From positions 248,001 through 312,000 of the forward strand of contig NZ_JAUSTE010000002.1 of the NCBI RefSeq assembly GCF_030812675.1: 64,000 nt of DNA, read 5' to 3'. The notes under the pieces are model-generated. The model saw only the letters and a program-made list of their open reading frames with translations. It did no database searches and was not told where the DNA came from. Source of the DNA: Sinomonas atrocyanea (GTDB lineage Bacteria; Actinomycetota; Actinomycetes; Actinomycetales; Micrococcaceae). This document shows, one piece after another, positions 55,506 to 64,000 of the stretch (positions are counted from its first letter, which is position 1; every line of letters begins with the position of its first letter). The translations under genes were made by a program, and so were the position numbers.

Positions 55506-55521
55506 GCGGTTCTCCTGGTCC

Positions 55522-56499
55522 TCAGTGGGCAGCCGCGGCGGGCGCGGACTGGATGGGGGCGGGGCCGAGCTCGTCCATGAGCTTCTTGATGGCCACGTAG
55601 GCCTTGTTGCGGTAGGCGACCAGCTCCGGGGTGCGGTCCGCGGGGACGTCGAGGTAGCCGGCGCCGGACTTGGTGCCGAACTTGCCGGCGTCCACGAGCT
55701 CCTTGAGGGACTCCGGCGTGGCGAACCTCTCGGGCCAGCGGGTCTGCAGCGACGCGTAGCAGAAGGCGTACACGTCAAGGCCCGCCATGTCCGCGATCGC
55801 GAACGGCCCGAAGACGGGCAGGCGGAACCCGAACGTGGTGCGCACGATCGTGTCGATGTCCTCGGGGGTCGCGATGCCCTCCTCGACGATCTGCGTGGCC
55901 TCGTGGAACAGCGCGTACTGGAGCCGGTTGAGCACGAACCCGGTCGCGTCCTTCACCCGCGCCGTCTCCTTGCCGGTGGAGGCCACGAGCTCCTCCACGA
56001 GGGGGATGACGGCCTCGTCGGTCCCGGCGTGCGGGATGAGCTCGACTCCGGGGATGAACGGGGCGGGGTTGGAGAAGTGCACGCCGAGGAAGCGCTCGGG
56101 GTTCGTGACGGCCTCAGCGAGCGAGGCGATGAGGATTGTCGAGGTGTTGGAGCCGATGACGGCGTCCGGCCGGGCGGCCGCGCTGATGCGGCGGAGGGTC
56201 TCGTGCTTGATCTCGATCTTCTCGGGCACGGCCTCCTCGATGAAGTCGGCGTCGGCCACCGCCTCCTCGATGGACGGGGCTGGCGAGAGGTGCGCCTCGA
56301 GGCGCGCGACGGCGTCCTCCGGGAAGAGCCCGTCCGCCACGAACTGGGCTGCCTCGGCGAGGAGCCGCTCGTAGTTCTTGGTGGCGATCTCCTCGGAGAT
56401 GTCGGCGATCTTCACGGTGGCGCCGGCGAGCGCGAGGACCTGGGCGATCCCGCCGCCCATGTAGCCGGAGCCGACGACGGCAACGGTGATGTCAGGCAT
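55522..56499 (-). CDS. 3-hydroxyacyl-CoA-dehydrogenase-family enzyme
   Basis: A 325-residue protein with the N-terminal NAD domain (VAVVGSGYMGGGIAQVLALAG), SNTSTILIASLAEAVTNPERFLGVHFSNPAP with the catalytic His, and the C-terminal domain (TGFVLNRLQYALFHEA). In sugar-acid or polyol pathways this fold acts on hydroxy acids or polyols (for example L-gulonate 3-dehydrogenase) rather than acyl-CoA, which fits the neighbours better. TAGGAGGA lies before ATG 56497-56499. Confidence 0.85.
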   Translation of the reverse strand: MPDITVAVVGSGYMGGGIAQVLALAGATVKIADISEEIATKNYERLLAEAAQFVADGLFPEDAVARLEAHLSPAPSIEEAVADADFIEEAVPEKIEIKHETLRRISAAARPDAVIGSNTSTILIASLAEAVTNPERFLGVHFSNPAPFIPGVELIPHAGTDEAVIPLVEELVASTGKETARVKDATGFVLNRLQYALFHEATQIVEEGIATPEDIDTIVRTTFGFRLPVFGPFAIADMAGLDVYAFCYASLQTRWPERFATPESLKELVDAGKFGTKSGAGYLDVPADRTPELVAYRNKAYVAIKKLMDELGPAPIQSAPAAAAH

Positions 56500-56507
56500 G
56501 GTTCCTC

Positions 56508-57446
56508 CTAGCCCTTGGGGAGCAGAGTGCGGATGTACTTCTGGTTCGTGGCGCAGACGCCGAGGCTGTCGCCGCCGTACTGCTCGGTGAGGATGATCCC
56601 GTCGAAGCCGAGGGCGATGGCGTCGCGGAACACCTCGCGGTAGTTGATGAGGCCCGTCTCCATGGTCGAGGGGACCGAGGTGGCCCAGCTGCCGTCCGCG
56701 GCCTCGTCCCGCGTGTAGTTCTTCACGTGCCAGTAGTTGGCGTACGGGAGGGTCTTGTCGAAGAGGTAGCGCCAGTCCTCGACGGGCCGGTGGAGCCGGA
56801 TGAGGTTGGCGACATCGGGGTTGAGGCCCACGTTGTCCAGGCCCACCTCCTCGATGAAGCGCACGGCGCTGTCCGCCGTGCCGATGTAGGTGTCCTCGTA
56901 CATCTCGAGGGACATGCGCAGGCCGAGGTCCGCGGCGTGCTTGCCGAGCTCGCGGATGCGGCCGACGGCGGTGTCCCACACCTCGCTGTCGTCGGGGTCC
57001 TTGGGGCCCTCGGCGGTCCAGAACCACAGGGCCTTGCGCTGGGCCTCGCTGAAGGGCTGGTGGAGGCCGGTCGAGAAGACCTGCATGCCCCACTCGGCCG
57101 CCGCCTCGATGGTCCGGTGGGCGTAGGCGAGGTTGCGCTCCTCGTGGCCGGGCATGATCACGCTCTGGCGCTGGAGGTGGACCGACGGGATGCCGACCCC
57201 GTGGGACTTGGCGATGGCGAGGAACTCGTCCCGGCGCGCGGGCTCTAGGTCGGCGGGGCGGACGTGGCTGTCCGCGAGTTCGGCAAGGGTGAAGCCGACG
57301 TCGGCGATCTGGGCGAACATGTCGTCCCAGACCTCGGGCGATGCATCGTGCATCGCCACTCCCGTGCGGCGGTCCACCGCCTGGAAACCGTGGAGGCAGG
57401 TCGCGATCGGCCATGACTCTGCCGTGAACGCTGGTTGGTTCGACAT
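56508..57446 (-). CDS. Sugar-phosphate isomerase/epimerase-like TIM-barrel protein
   Basis: A 312-residue xylose-isomerase/AP-endonuclease-2-type barrel. Metal ligands are expected in LRMSLEMYEDTYIG (Glu), LDNVGLNPDVANL (Asp), YWHVKNYTRDEA (His) and DGIILTEQYGGDS (Glu). Related proteins include tetrulose-phosphate racemase EryC, hydroxypyruvate isomerase and 3-oxo-tetronate isomerases. It heads the minus-strand operon, behind the TCCTATAGGA operator. The ATG at 57444-57446 is used; a longer frame upstream would run across the operator. Confidence 0.85.
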   Translation of the reverse strand: MSNQPAFTAESWPIATCLHGFQAVDRRTGVAMHDASPEVWDDMFAQIADVGFTLAELADSHVRPADLEPARRDEFLAIAKSHGVGIPSVHLQRQSVIMPGHEERNLAYAHRTIEAAAEWGMQVFSTGLHQPFSEAQRKALWFWTAEGPKDPDDSEVWDTAVGRIRELGKHAADLGLRMSLEMYEDTYIGTADSAVRFIEEVGLDNVGLNPDVANLIRLHRPVEDWRYLFDKTLPYANYWHVKNYTRDEAADGSWATSVPSTMETGLINYREVFRDAIALGFDGIILTEQYGGDSLGVCATNQKYIRTLLPKG

Positions 57447-57504
57447 GGTGCTCCGTTGCAGCTGGTGGGTGAAGAACGCCGCCGTGAGGCAGCTCACGAA
57501 AAAG

Positions 57505-57532
57505 ATCCTATAGGAAATATGCTTGCTGTCAA
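57505..57532 (-). promoter_or_regulatory. Promoter and TCCTATAGGA operator of the minus-strand operon
   Basis: On the minus strand TTGACA (57532-57527), 16 nt, then -10 TAGGAT (57510-57505). The palindrome at 57506-57515 covers the -10, about 60 nt before the isomerase-like start. Confidence 0.75.
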
Positions 57533-57692
57533 CGGGCCGGGAACCCTGAGGACTCACGTGCGCGGCCTCGGGAGCCAGGTGCGCACGGCGGGACGCCGAG
57601 ACAGGACGGACGAGGTCCCTCAACGGGGCACAGGTGACTCGCCACCGCTGCGGAGGCGGCTCCTCAACGGGACATGGGTGGCTCCTGGCCGG

Positions 57693-58802
57693 CTAGGGGA
57701 CGTCCCACCCGCCGTCGCGCTGCTGCGTCGCCTCGACGGCGGCGTGCACGACGGCGGCCAGCCCCTCGCCGTCGGACGCGGCCTCGCGCTGGGCGCGCTC
57801 CCCCGAGCCGCGGGCGAGCACGCCGCGGACGGCCCGCTCGGCCCCGGCGAGCTCGCCGGCCTCGCGGAGCACGGGCCCCACGTGCTCGAGCAGCGCGGCG
57901 AGCGCGTCCTCGGCCGGGACTGGCCGGCCGGTGCGCGGGTCCACGAGGTCGCCGTTGAGCCCGGAGCGGCTGGCGCGCCAGGCCGCCAGTCGCAGTACGG
58001 CGCACGGGCTGCCGAGCGGCGGCCGGCCCTCGGTGGCCTCGCGGGCGGCGGTCTCGACGAGGCCGCGGACGAGGACCGCGACGAGGGCCGAGTCGGCGGC
58101 GTTGAGGCAGACGTCGGAGGCGCGCACCTCCACGGTCGGGTGGCGGCGCGAGAGGCGGGCATCGAAGTACACCATGCCCTCGTCGAGGATGCCTCCAGTG
58201 CCCACCATGGACGCCACGAGCCGGTCGTAGGCCTCCGCCGAGCCGAAGGGCTCCTGCGGGCCGGAGGTGGGCCAGCGGTTCCACACCTGGGTGCGGAAGC
58301 TCGCGTAGCCGGTGTTCGCCCCGTGCCAGAACGGCGAGTTCGCGCTCAGCGCCGCGAGCAGGGGCAGCCACTCGCGGATCCGGTCGAGGATGCCCACGCC
58401 CTCCTCGGCGGAGGAGATGGAGACGTGCACGTGCAGCCCACAGGTGAGCTGCTCGAGGGCGGTCAGGCGGTACTCCTCGGCCATGGCCGCGAACCGCTCC
58501 CCCTCGCTCAGGTGGGTCGCGGAGCTCAGCGGCGAGGTCCCGAGGGCCGCGATGCGGGCGCCGACCTGCCGCGCCGCCCGGTCCAGGGCGCGCCGGCCAT
58601 GGTAGAGCTGGCCGAGCAGCTCCTCGTGCGTGGTGCAGGGCTCCGTCTGGACCTCGACCTGTTCGAGCTTGAACTCGCGCTCCACGTCCCGCGGACGGCC
58701 CATGACCGCCAGCACCCGGTCCACGAGCGGCTGGGGCGCGCCCGTCTCCGGGTCCACGATCAGCAGCTCCTCTTCCGCCCCAAAGCTCCGCATACCGGCC
58801 AT
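57693..58802 (-). CDS. YbdK-family carboxylate-amine ligase (glutamate-cysteine ligase 2-like)
   Basis: A 369-residue ATP-dependent ligase of the GCS2/YbdK family. The N-terminus RSFGAEEELLIVDPETG and ALEQLTCGLHVHVSI, plus RRHPTVEVRASDV, are typical. YbdK joins glutamate (or a similar carboxylate) to an amine or cysteine weakly; a role in thiol or compatible-solute synthesis is inferred. The ATG at 58800-58802 is used, but the ATG at 58791-58793 (FGAEEE beginning) is equally possible. Codon use is normal. Confidence 0.85.
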   Translation of the reverse strand: MAGMRSFGAEEELLIVDPETGAPQPLVDRVLAVMGRPRDVEREFKLEQVEVQTEPCTTHEELLGQLYHGRRALDRAARQVGARIAALGTSPLSSATHLSEGERFAAMAEEYRLTALEQLTCGLHVHVSISSAEEGVGILDRIREWLPLLAALSANSPFWHGANTGYASFRTQVWNRWPTSGPQEPFGSAEAYDRLVASMVGTGGILDEGMVYFDARLSRRHPTVEVRASDVCLNAADSALVAVLVRGLVETAAREATEGRPPLGSPCAVLRLAAWRASRSGLNGDLVDPRTGRPVPAEDALAALLEHVGPVLREAGELAGAERAVRGVLARGSGERAQREAASDGEGLAAVVHAAVEATQQRDGGWDVP

Positions 58803-58872
58803 TCTGCCAACCCGCGCCGCCCCGGGGACATCCCCGGCGGCCCGCTCCCCCGGTCGGAGCAGCGCCCGGCCC

Positions 58873-58878
58873 TACGCT
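58873..58878 (+). promoter_or_regulatory. Leaderless -10 of the TRIC-like gene
   Basis: TACGCT, then GGGGGC, then ATG at 58885. Confidence 0.6.
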
Positions 58879-58884
58879 GGGGGC

Positions 58885-59538
58885 ATGGATGCCCGCACCT
58901 GGTCCCTCGTGTTCGACCTCCTCGGGGTGTTCTTCTTTGCCGTGTCGGGCTCCCTCCTGGCCGTGCAGAAGAACTTCGACATCGTCGGCTCGCTGCTGCT
59001 CGGGTCCCTCACCGGGCTCGGCGGCGGCGTGATCCGCGACCTCGTGCTGGGCCGCTTCCCGAACTCGTTCGCCGAGCCCGTCTACCTCGCCCCGCCCGTG
59101 CTGGCGGCGGCGGTGGTCTACTTCCTCATGCCTGCGGTGCAGAAGGCGCGCCGGACGCTCCTGACGTTCGACGCCGCCGGGCTGGCGCTGTTCTGCATCA
59201 CCGGCACGGTGACGGCCCTGAACTACCGGGTGAACCCGGTCTCGGCTGCGCTGCTGGGGACGGTGACCGCGATCGGCGGGGGCCTGATGCGGGACACCGT
59301 GGCGAACGTCCGGCCCGGGCTCTTCGACCGGCATGACCTCTACGCCATCCCGGCCATGGTGGGCGCCGGCGCGGTGGCCGGCCTGTGGGCGCTCGGGCTG
59401 TACTCGACGGCCGCGGGCATGGTGGTGGCAGTGGTCGTCTTCGGCTTCCGCATCCTCGCGCTGCGGCTGCGCTGGCGCGTCCCGCTCGCGGCCTCCAGCC
59501 GGCACCGCAGCGCCGGGGAGGCCCCCGCGCGCGAGTGA
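58885..59538 (+). CDS. TRIC/YvgG-like membrane protein
   Basis: A 217-residue protein with about seven membrane helices and an internal repeat: LLLGSLTGLGGGVIRDLVLGR and ALLGTVTAIGGGLMRDTVANVRP both carry the GGG..RD motif of TRIC-type cation channels (UPF0126). It is probably a K+ or small cation channel. The leaderless -10 TACGCT lies 6 nt before ATG 58885. It is divergent from the YbdK-type gene. Confidence 0.88.
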   Translation: MDARTWSLVFDLLGVFFFAVSGSLLAVQKNFDIVGSLLLGSLTGLGGGVIRDLVLGRFPNSFAEPVYLAPPVLAAAVVYFLMPAVQKARRTLLTFDAAGLALFCITGTVTALNYRVNPVSAALLGTVTAIGGGLMRDTVANVRPGLFDRHDLYAIPAMVGAGAVAGLWALGLYSTAAGMVVAVVVFGFRILALRLRWRVPLAASSRHRSAGEAPARE

Positions 59539-59648
59539 GCGGCACCGCCGTCGGCCGCGCTCCACGGCGCGTCCTGCGCGGGGGCGCACACGCGGTTCTG
59601 CGCGGTGGCCCTTGACGCGCTCCCCACCTGAGGGAGTTGGCTAGGACC

Positions 59649-60647
<999 letters not shown>

Positions 60648-60658
60648 CCGGCGCACGA

Positions 60659-60693
60659 CGGCGGGCCCGCACCTTCTCGGTGCGGGCCCGCCG
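60659..60693. terminator. Terminator between the aldo/keto reductase and ABC genes
   Basis: A 15-bp stem, 60659-60673 with 60679-60693, and a 5-nt loop (TTCTC). The two genes converge here. Confidence 0.8.
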
Positions 60694-60709
60694 GTGGTTC
60701 CGGCTCGGC

Positions 60710-61831
60710 TCAGCCGTTGTCCCCGGCCGGGGTCGAGCTCGCGGTGTAGCCCTCGAGCTTGAGGGCCGCCTGGGCGTACTTCTGGGTGAACGTGTCCGAG
60801 ACCTTGATCTTGGAGGTGTCCACGCCGATGGTCTTCTCCTCCTCGAAGATCGTCGTGGGCCCGCCGGCGGGCATGATGCCGTCCGGCAGGAACTGCGCCT
60901 TGTCCTGGTCCAGTGCCTTGACGTACTGGTCCTTGGAGATCGTGGCGTTCTGGACGTAGGACTGCGGCAGCTTGTCCGCGATGTCCGCCGCCGAGTGCGT
61001 GCTGATCCAGTGCATCGTGTCCACGAGCGCGTCGACGACCTTCTGGGCGGCGTCCTCGTGGGACTTCACCCAGTCGGCCTGGGCCAGCAGACCGGCCGAG
61101 GGGAGGGTGCCGCCGAGCGCGGCCTTCGCGCCGTCCGCCGTGGCCAGGTCGATCGCGGGGACTGCGAGGTTCTTCGACTCCAGCGCCCCGACGGTGGGCT
61201 GCGTGGTCATGACGCAGTCCGCCGAGCCTCGCTGGATCGCCGCGATGGCGGTGGCGCCGGCGCCCACGGCGATGGTGTGGTAGTCGTTCTTCGACAGGCC
61301 CGCCTTGGACGCGATGAACTGGGTGAGCTCGTCGGTGCCGGAGCCGAGGTCCGTCACGCCCACGGTCTTGCCCTTGAGGTCCGCCCCTGTGTGGACGTTG
61401 GCCTTGGGGCTGCACATGATGCGCTCGCCGGGGGCCCCGGAGAGCTGGACGAGGTTGATGACGTTCTTGCCCTTGGACTGGAAGTCGACCGTGTGGATGT
61501 ACCAGGCGCCGGCCATGTCGACCTGGCCCGAGGCCATCGCGTCCTCGGCGCCGACGCCGCCCTGCTGCTCCGTGGAGAGCTCCACCTTGACGCCGTACTT
61601 CTGGTAGTAGCCCAGCTGCTGGGCGAGTTGGTACGGGAGGTAGATCTGCTTGTCGATGCCGCCGACCATGAGCTTGACGGTCGGCATGTTCGCGGTGTCG
61701 GCGCTGGAGCCGCCGCTCGCGGTGCTCCCGCTCGAGGCGGTGGTGCCGCCGCAGGCGGACAGGCTCAGCGCCACGGCTCCGGCGGCGGCTGCGGCGTAGA
61801 TGCTGCGCTTCATCTTCATTGTTTTACGCAT
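60710..61831 (-). CDS. ABC importer substrate-binding lipoprotein (NMT1/SsuA-like)
   Basis: A 373-residue periplasmic-binding-type lipoprotein. The signal peptide ends at the lipobox LSACGG; then a Ser/Gly-rich linker and an NMT1/SsuA-like domain (KLMVGGIDKQIYLPYQLAQQLGYYQKYGVKVELS, LKGKTVGVTDLGSGTDELTQF). Family members bind sulfonates, nitrate or thiamine precursors. Start codons at 61831, 61819 and 61813 are possible; the first has AGAGG directly before it. It is the last gene of the ABC operon. Confidence 0.88.
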   Translation of the reverse strand: MRKTMKMKRSIYAAAAAGAVALSLSACGGTTASSGSTASGGSSADTANMPTVKLMVGGIDKQIYLPYQLAQQLGYYQKYGVKVELSTEQQGGVGAEDAMASGQVDMAGAWYIHTVDFQSKGKNVINLVQLSGAPGERIMCSPKANVHTGADLKGKTVGVTDLGSGTDELTQFIASKAGLSKNDYHTIAVGAGATAIAAIQRGSADCVMTTQPTVGALESKNLAVPAIDLATADGAKAALGGTLPSAGLLAQADWVKSHEDAAQKVVDALVDTMHWISTHSAADIADKLPQSYVQNATISKDQYVKALDQDKAQFLPDGIMPAGGPTTIFEEEKTIGVDTSKIKVSDTFTQKYAQAALKLEGYTASSTPAGDNG

Positions 61832-61880
61832 CCTCTGGTGTTATTCCTGCTGGAATTTCCGGGTGAAAAGGGAAGAAATA

Positions 61881-62761
61881 CTAGATGGCCTGCGCCTCGG
61901 AGCGGTTCGGCGGCCGCCATTTGAGGAGGGACTTCTCCAGGAGGCTGATCAGGAATTCTGCGCCGAGGGTGATGACGGCGATGATCACCATGCAGGCAAA
62001 GACCGTATTCGGGTCGAAAGTGCCCTGGGCCTGGCTGATGATCAGCCCGACGCCCTGCTGGGCTCCGAGCACCTCGGCGACGAGCGCGCCGATGATCGCG
62101 AAGCCGAAGGCCGTGTGGAGGCTGGCGATGATCCACGTCATCGCGGACGGGATGGTGACGTGGAGGGCCACCTGGAAGGGGGACGCGCCGAGGACCCGCA
62201 CATTGGCGATGAGGTTCTGGTCCACCTCGCGGACGCCCTGGAACGCGTTGAAGAACACCACGAAGAACACGAGCACCGCTGCGAGGAGGATCTTCGGGAA
62301 GACTCCGAGGCCGAACGCCACGATGAAGATCGAGCCGAGCACGATCCTGGGGATCGAGTTCACGATCCGGATGTAGGGACCGATCACGGCGGAGAGGTAC
62401 TTGTTCGAGCCCAGCAGGATCCCGAGGACCACGCCCACCAGGGTGCCGAGCAGGAACCCGAGGAAGGCCTCCTGGACCGTGACCCACAGGTTCTCCCAGA
62501 TGGTGCCGAAGGCGGTGCCCTCGGTGAACAGCTTCACGAGGCTGTTCCAGATCTCCGACGGCTGGCCGAAGAAGAACTTGTCCACCCAGCCCTCCTCGGT
62601 GAACCACTGCCAGCCTCCGACTACGGCCACGGCGAGGGCCACCCGGCCCGTCCAGATCAGCGTCCTGCGGCGGCGGAAGGACTTCCGTGCGGCGGCCTGG
62701 AGCTCGGCTCCCTGGTCTTCGCGCGCCCCGGAGGCACGCACCTTCTCCTGCGTCATGGCCG

Positions 62762-62765
<4 letters not shown>
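61881..62765 (-). CDS. ABC importer permease (SsuC/TauC-like)
   Basis: A 294-residue permease with six or more membrane helices and the EAA-type loop NLIANVRVLGASPFQVALHVTIPSAMTWIIASL. Its N-terminal 50 residues are cytoplasmic. It is coupled to the ATPase gene by an ATGA overlap (62762-62765) and precedes the binding protein gene by 49 nt. Its substrate is probably an organosulfur, nitrate-like or aromatic anion; not decidable. Confidence 0.92.
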
Positions 62766-63610
<845 letters not shown>

Positions 63611-63681
63611 GGTCAAAAGACCTCTCTGTCTCTGCATGCCTGCCGTAATTTGCAGGGACGCCTTTGTCTGGTGGATCCTTA

Positions 63682-63703
63682 ATCCATGCCCCGTGAAATG
63701 GAT
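63682..63703. promoter_or_regulatory. Inverted repeat in the ABC/sensor kinase divergent region
   Basis: ATCCAT (63682-63687) and ATGGAT (63698-63703) are separated by 10 nt. The whole 218-nt region 63611-63828 is less GC-rich than its surroundings and must hold both promoters; this repeat could be a regulator site. Confidence 0.3.
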
Positions 63704-63828
63704 CACATCGGCTGCTCCGAGAGTAGGAAAGCGCCGTGTCCCGCAGCCAGCCTTGCGGGGCTTGCGAGGGTTATCAGCATTAATTCAGGTTTCGAGCCTT
63801 TTGCTCATTCGGGGCAGGGCGTGCCGCG

Positions 63829-64000
63829 GTGAAGCGCGCGCGGGACTGGTGGGCGGGCCGTCCGCTGGCCTCGCAGATCCTCGTGTGGACCCTGGGCCTG
63901 CTCGTCGTCACGGCGGCGCTCGGGGGCCTGGTGGCCGGGCAGATTGTCGGCCAGATCCTCGATGACCAGTTCCGGCTCCGGGCACTCGGCGTCGCGGAGT
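63829..64000 (+). CDS. Sensor histidine kinase, N-terminal end only (CitA/DcuS-like)
   Basis: Fifty-seven residues before the right edge. The start GTG 63829 begins KRARDWWAGRPLASQILVW, followed by one membrane helix (TLGLLVVTAALGGLVAGQIVG) and DDQFRLRALGVAE, a pattern typical of CitA/DcuS-type kinases just before their extracellular sensor. It is divergent from the ABC importer and may control it. The assignment rests on this short piece. Confidence 0.5.
   Translation, partial: MKRARDWWAGRPLASQILVWTLGLLVVTAALGGLVAGQIVGQILDDQFRLRALGVAE

Overview
The window is very GC-rich, gene-dense chromosomal DNA from an actinobacterium, most likely a Micrococcaceae member (Arthrobacter/Sinomonas-like). 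The evidence is a dnaK-grpE-dnaJ-hspR operon with HspR (HAIR) operators, a SAM-IV-type riboswitch ahead of a metZ operon, ECF sigma/anti-sigma pairs, and many genes whose -10 box (TANNNT) sits only 6-9 nt before the start codon with no Shine-Dalgarno sequence, which marks leaderless mRNAs. I see no rRNA, tRNA, insertion sequence, prophage or CRISPR array. Both ends cut genes: an MFS transporter on the left and a sensor kinase on the right.

1-17.8 kb. After the MFS tail and trmB comes a signalling operon on the minus strand: receiver domain, PP2C phosphatase, membrane glycosyltransferase, STAS antagonist, anti-sigma-type kinase. A histidine kinase is divergent to it. Receiver and phosphatase share one frame but are split by a single TAG. 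Next are an ECF sigma/anti-sigma pair, a small Cys-rich protein, a membrane esterase, a DMP19-like protein, the hsp70 operon, an FAH-family hydrolase with an IclR-like operator, and a DHA2-type efflux pump.

17.8-35.9 kb. Here lie a methyltransferase, a LysE exporter, a low-molecular-weight phosphatase, an unusual P-loop kinase-PabB fusion, divergent cls and pabC with overlapping promoters, the valine-degradation operon mmsA / hydroxyisobutyryl-CoA hydrolase / mmsB, an acyl-CoA ligase-MarR operon divergent from an acyl-CoA dehydrogenase, and a molybdopterin oxidoreductase that has lost its Fe-S cysteines, with a small helical companion.

36-47.7 kb. Housekeeping and accessory genes: a MetE-like protein, a double-hotdog thioesterase, a secreted LGFP-repeat protein, an ArsR-SRPBCC pair whose operator covers the start codon, ndh, a PucR regulator overlapping glutaminase, the SAM-IV-controlled DUF1737-rhodanese-metZ operon, and arfB.

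47.7-57.5 kb. This is the most coherent accessory system: three transcription units encoding two MFS permeases, a DhaK/DhaL-type kinase, RpiB-like and TIM-like isomerases, a FadR-type GntR regulator, a xylose-isomerase-like barrel protein, a 3-hydroxyacyl-CoA-dehydrogenase-like enzyme, an SDR and an unlisted 34-residue membrane protein. All three promoters carry the same TCCTATAGGA palindrome. I infer a four-carbon polyol/ketose (erythrulose/threitol-type) utilisation regulon feeding D-erythrose 4-phosphate. The two converging units are separated by two perfect terminator hairpins.

57.6-64 kb. A YbdK-type carboxylate-amine ligase, a TRIC-like membrane protein, an aldo/keto reductase, an SsuABC/TauABC-like ABC importer, and the start of a divergent sensor kinase.
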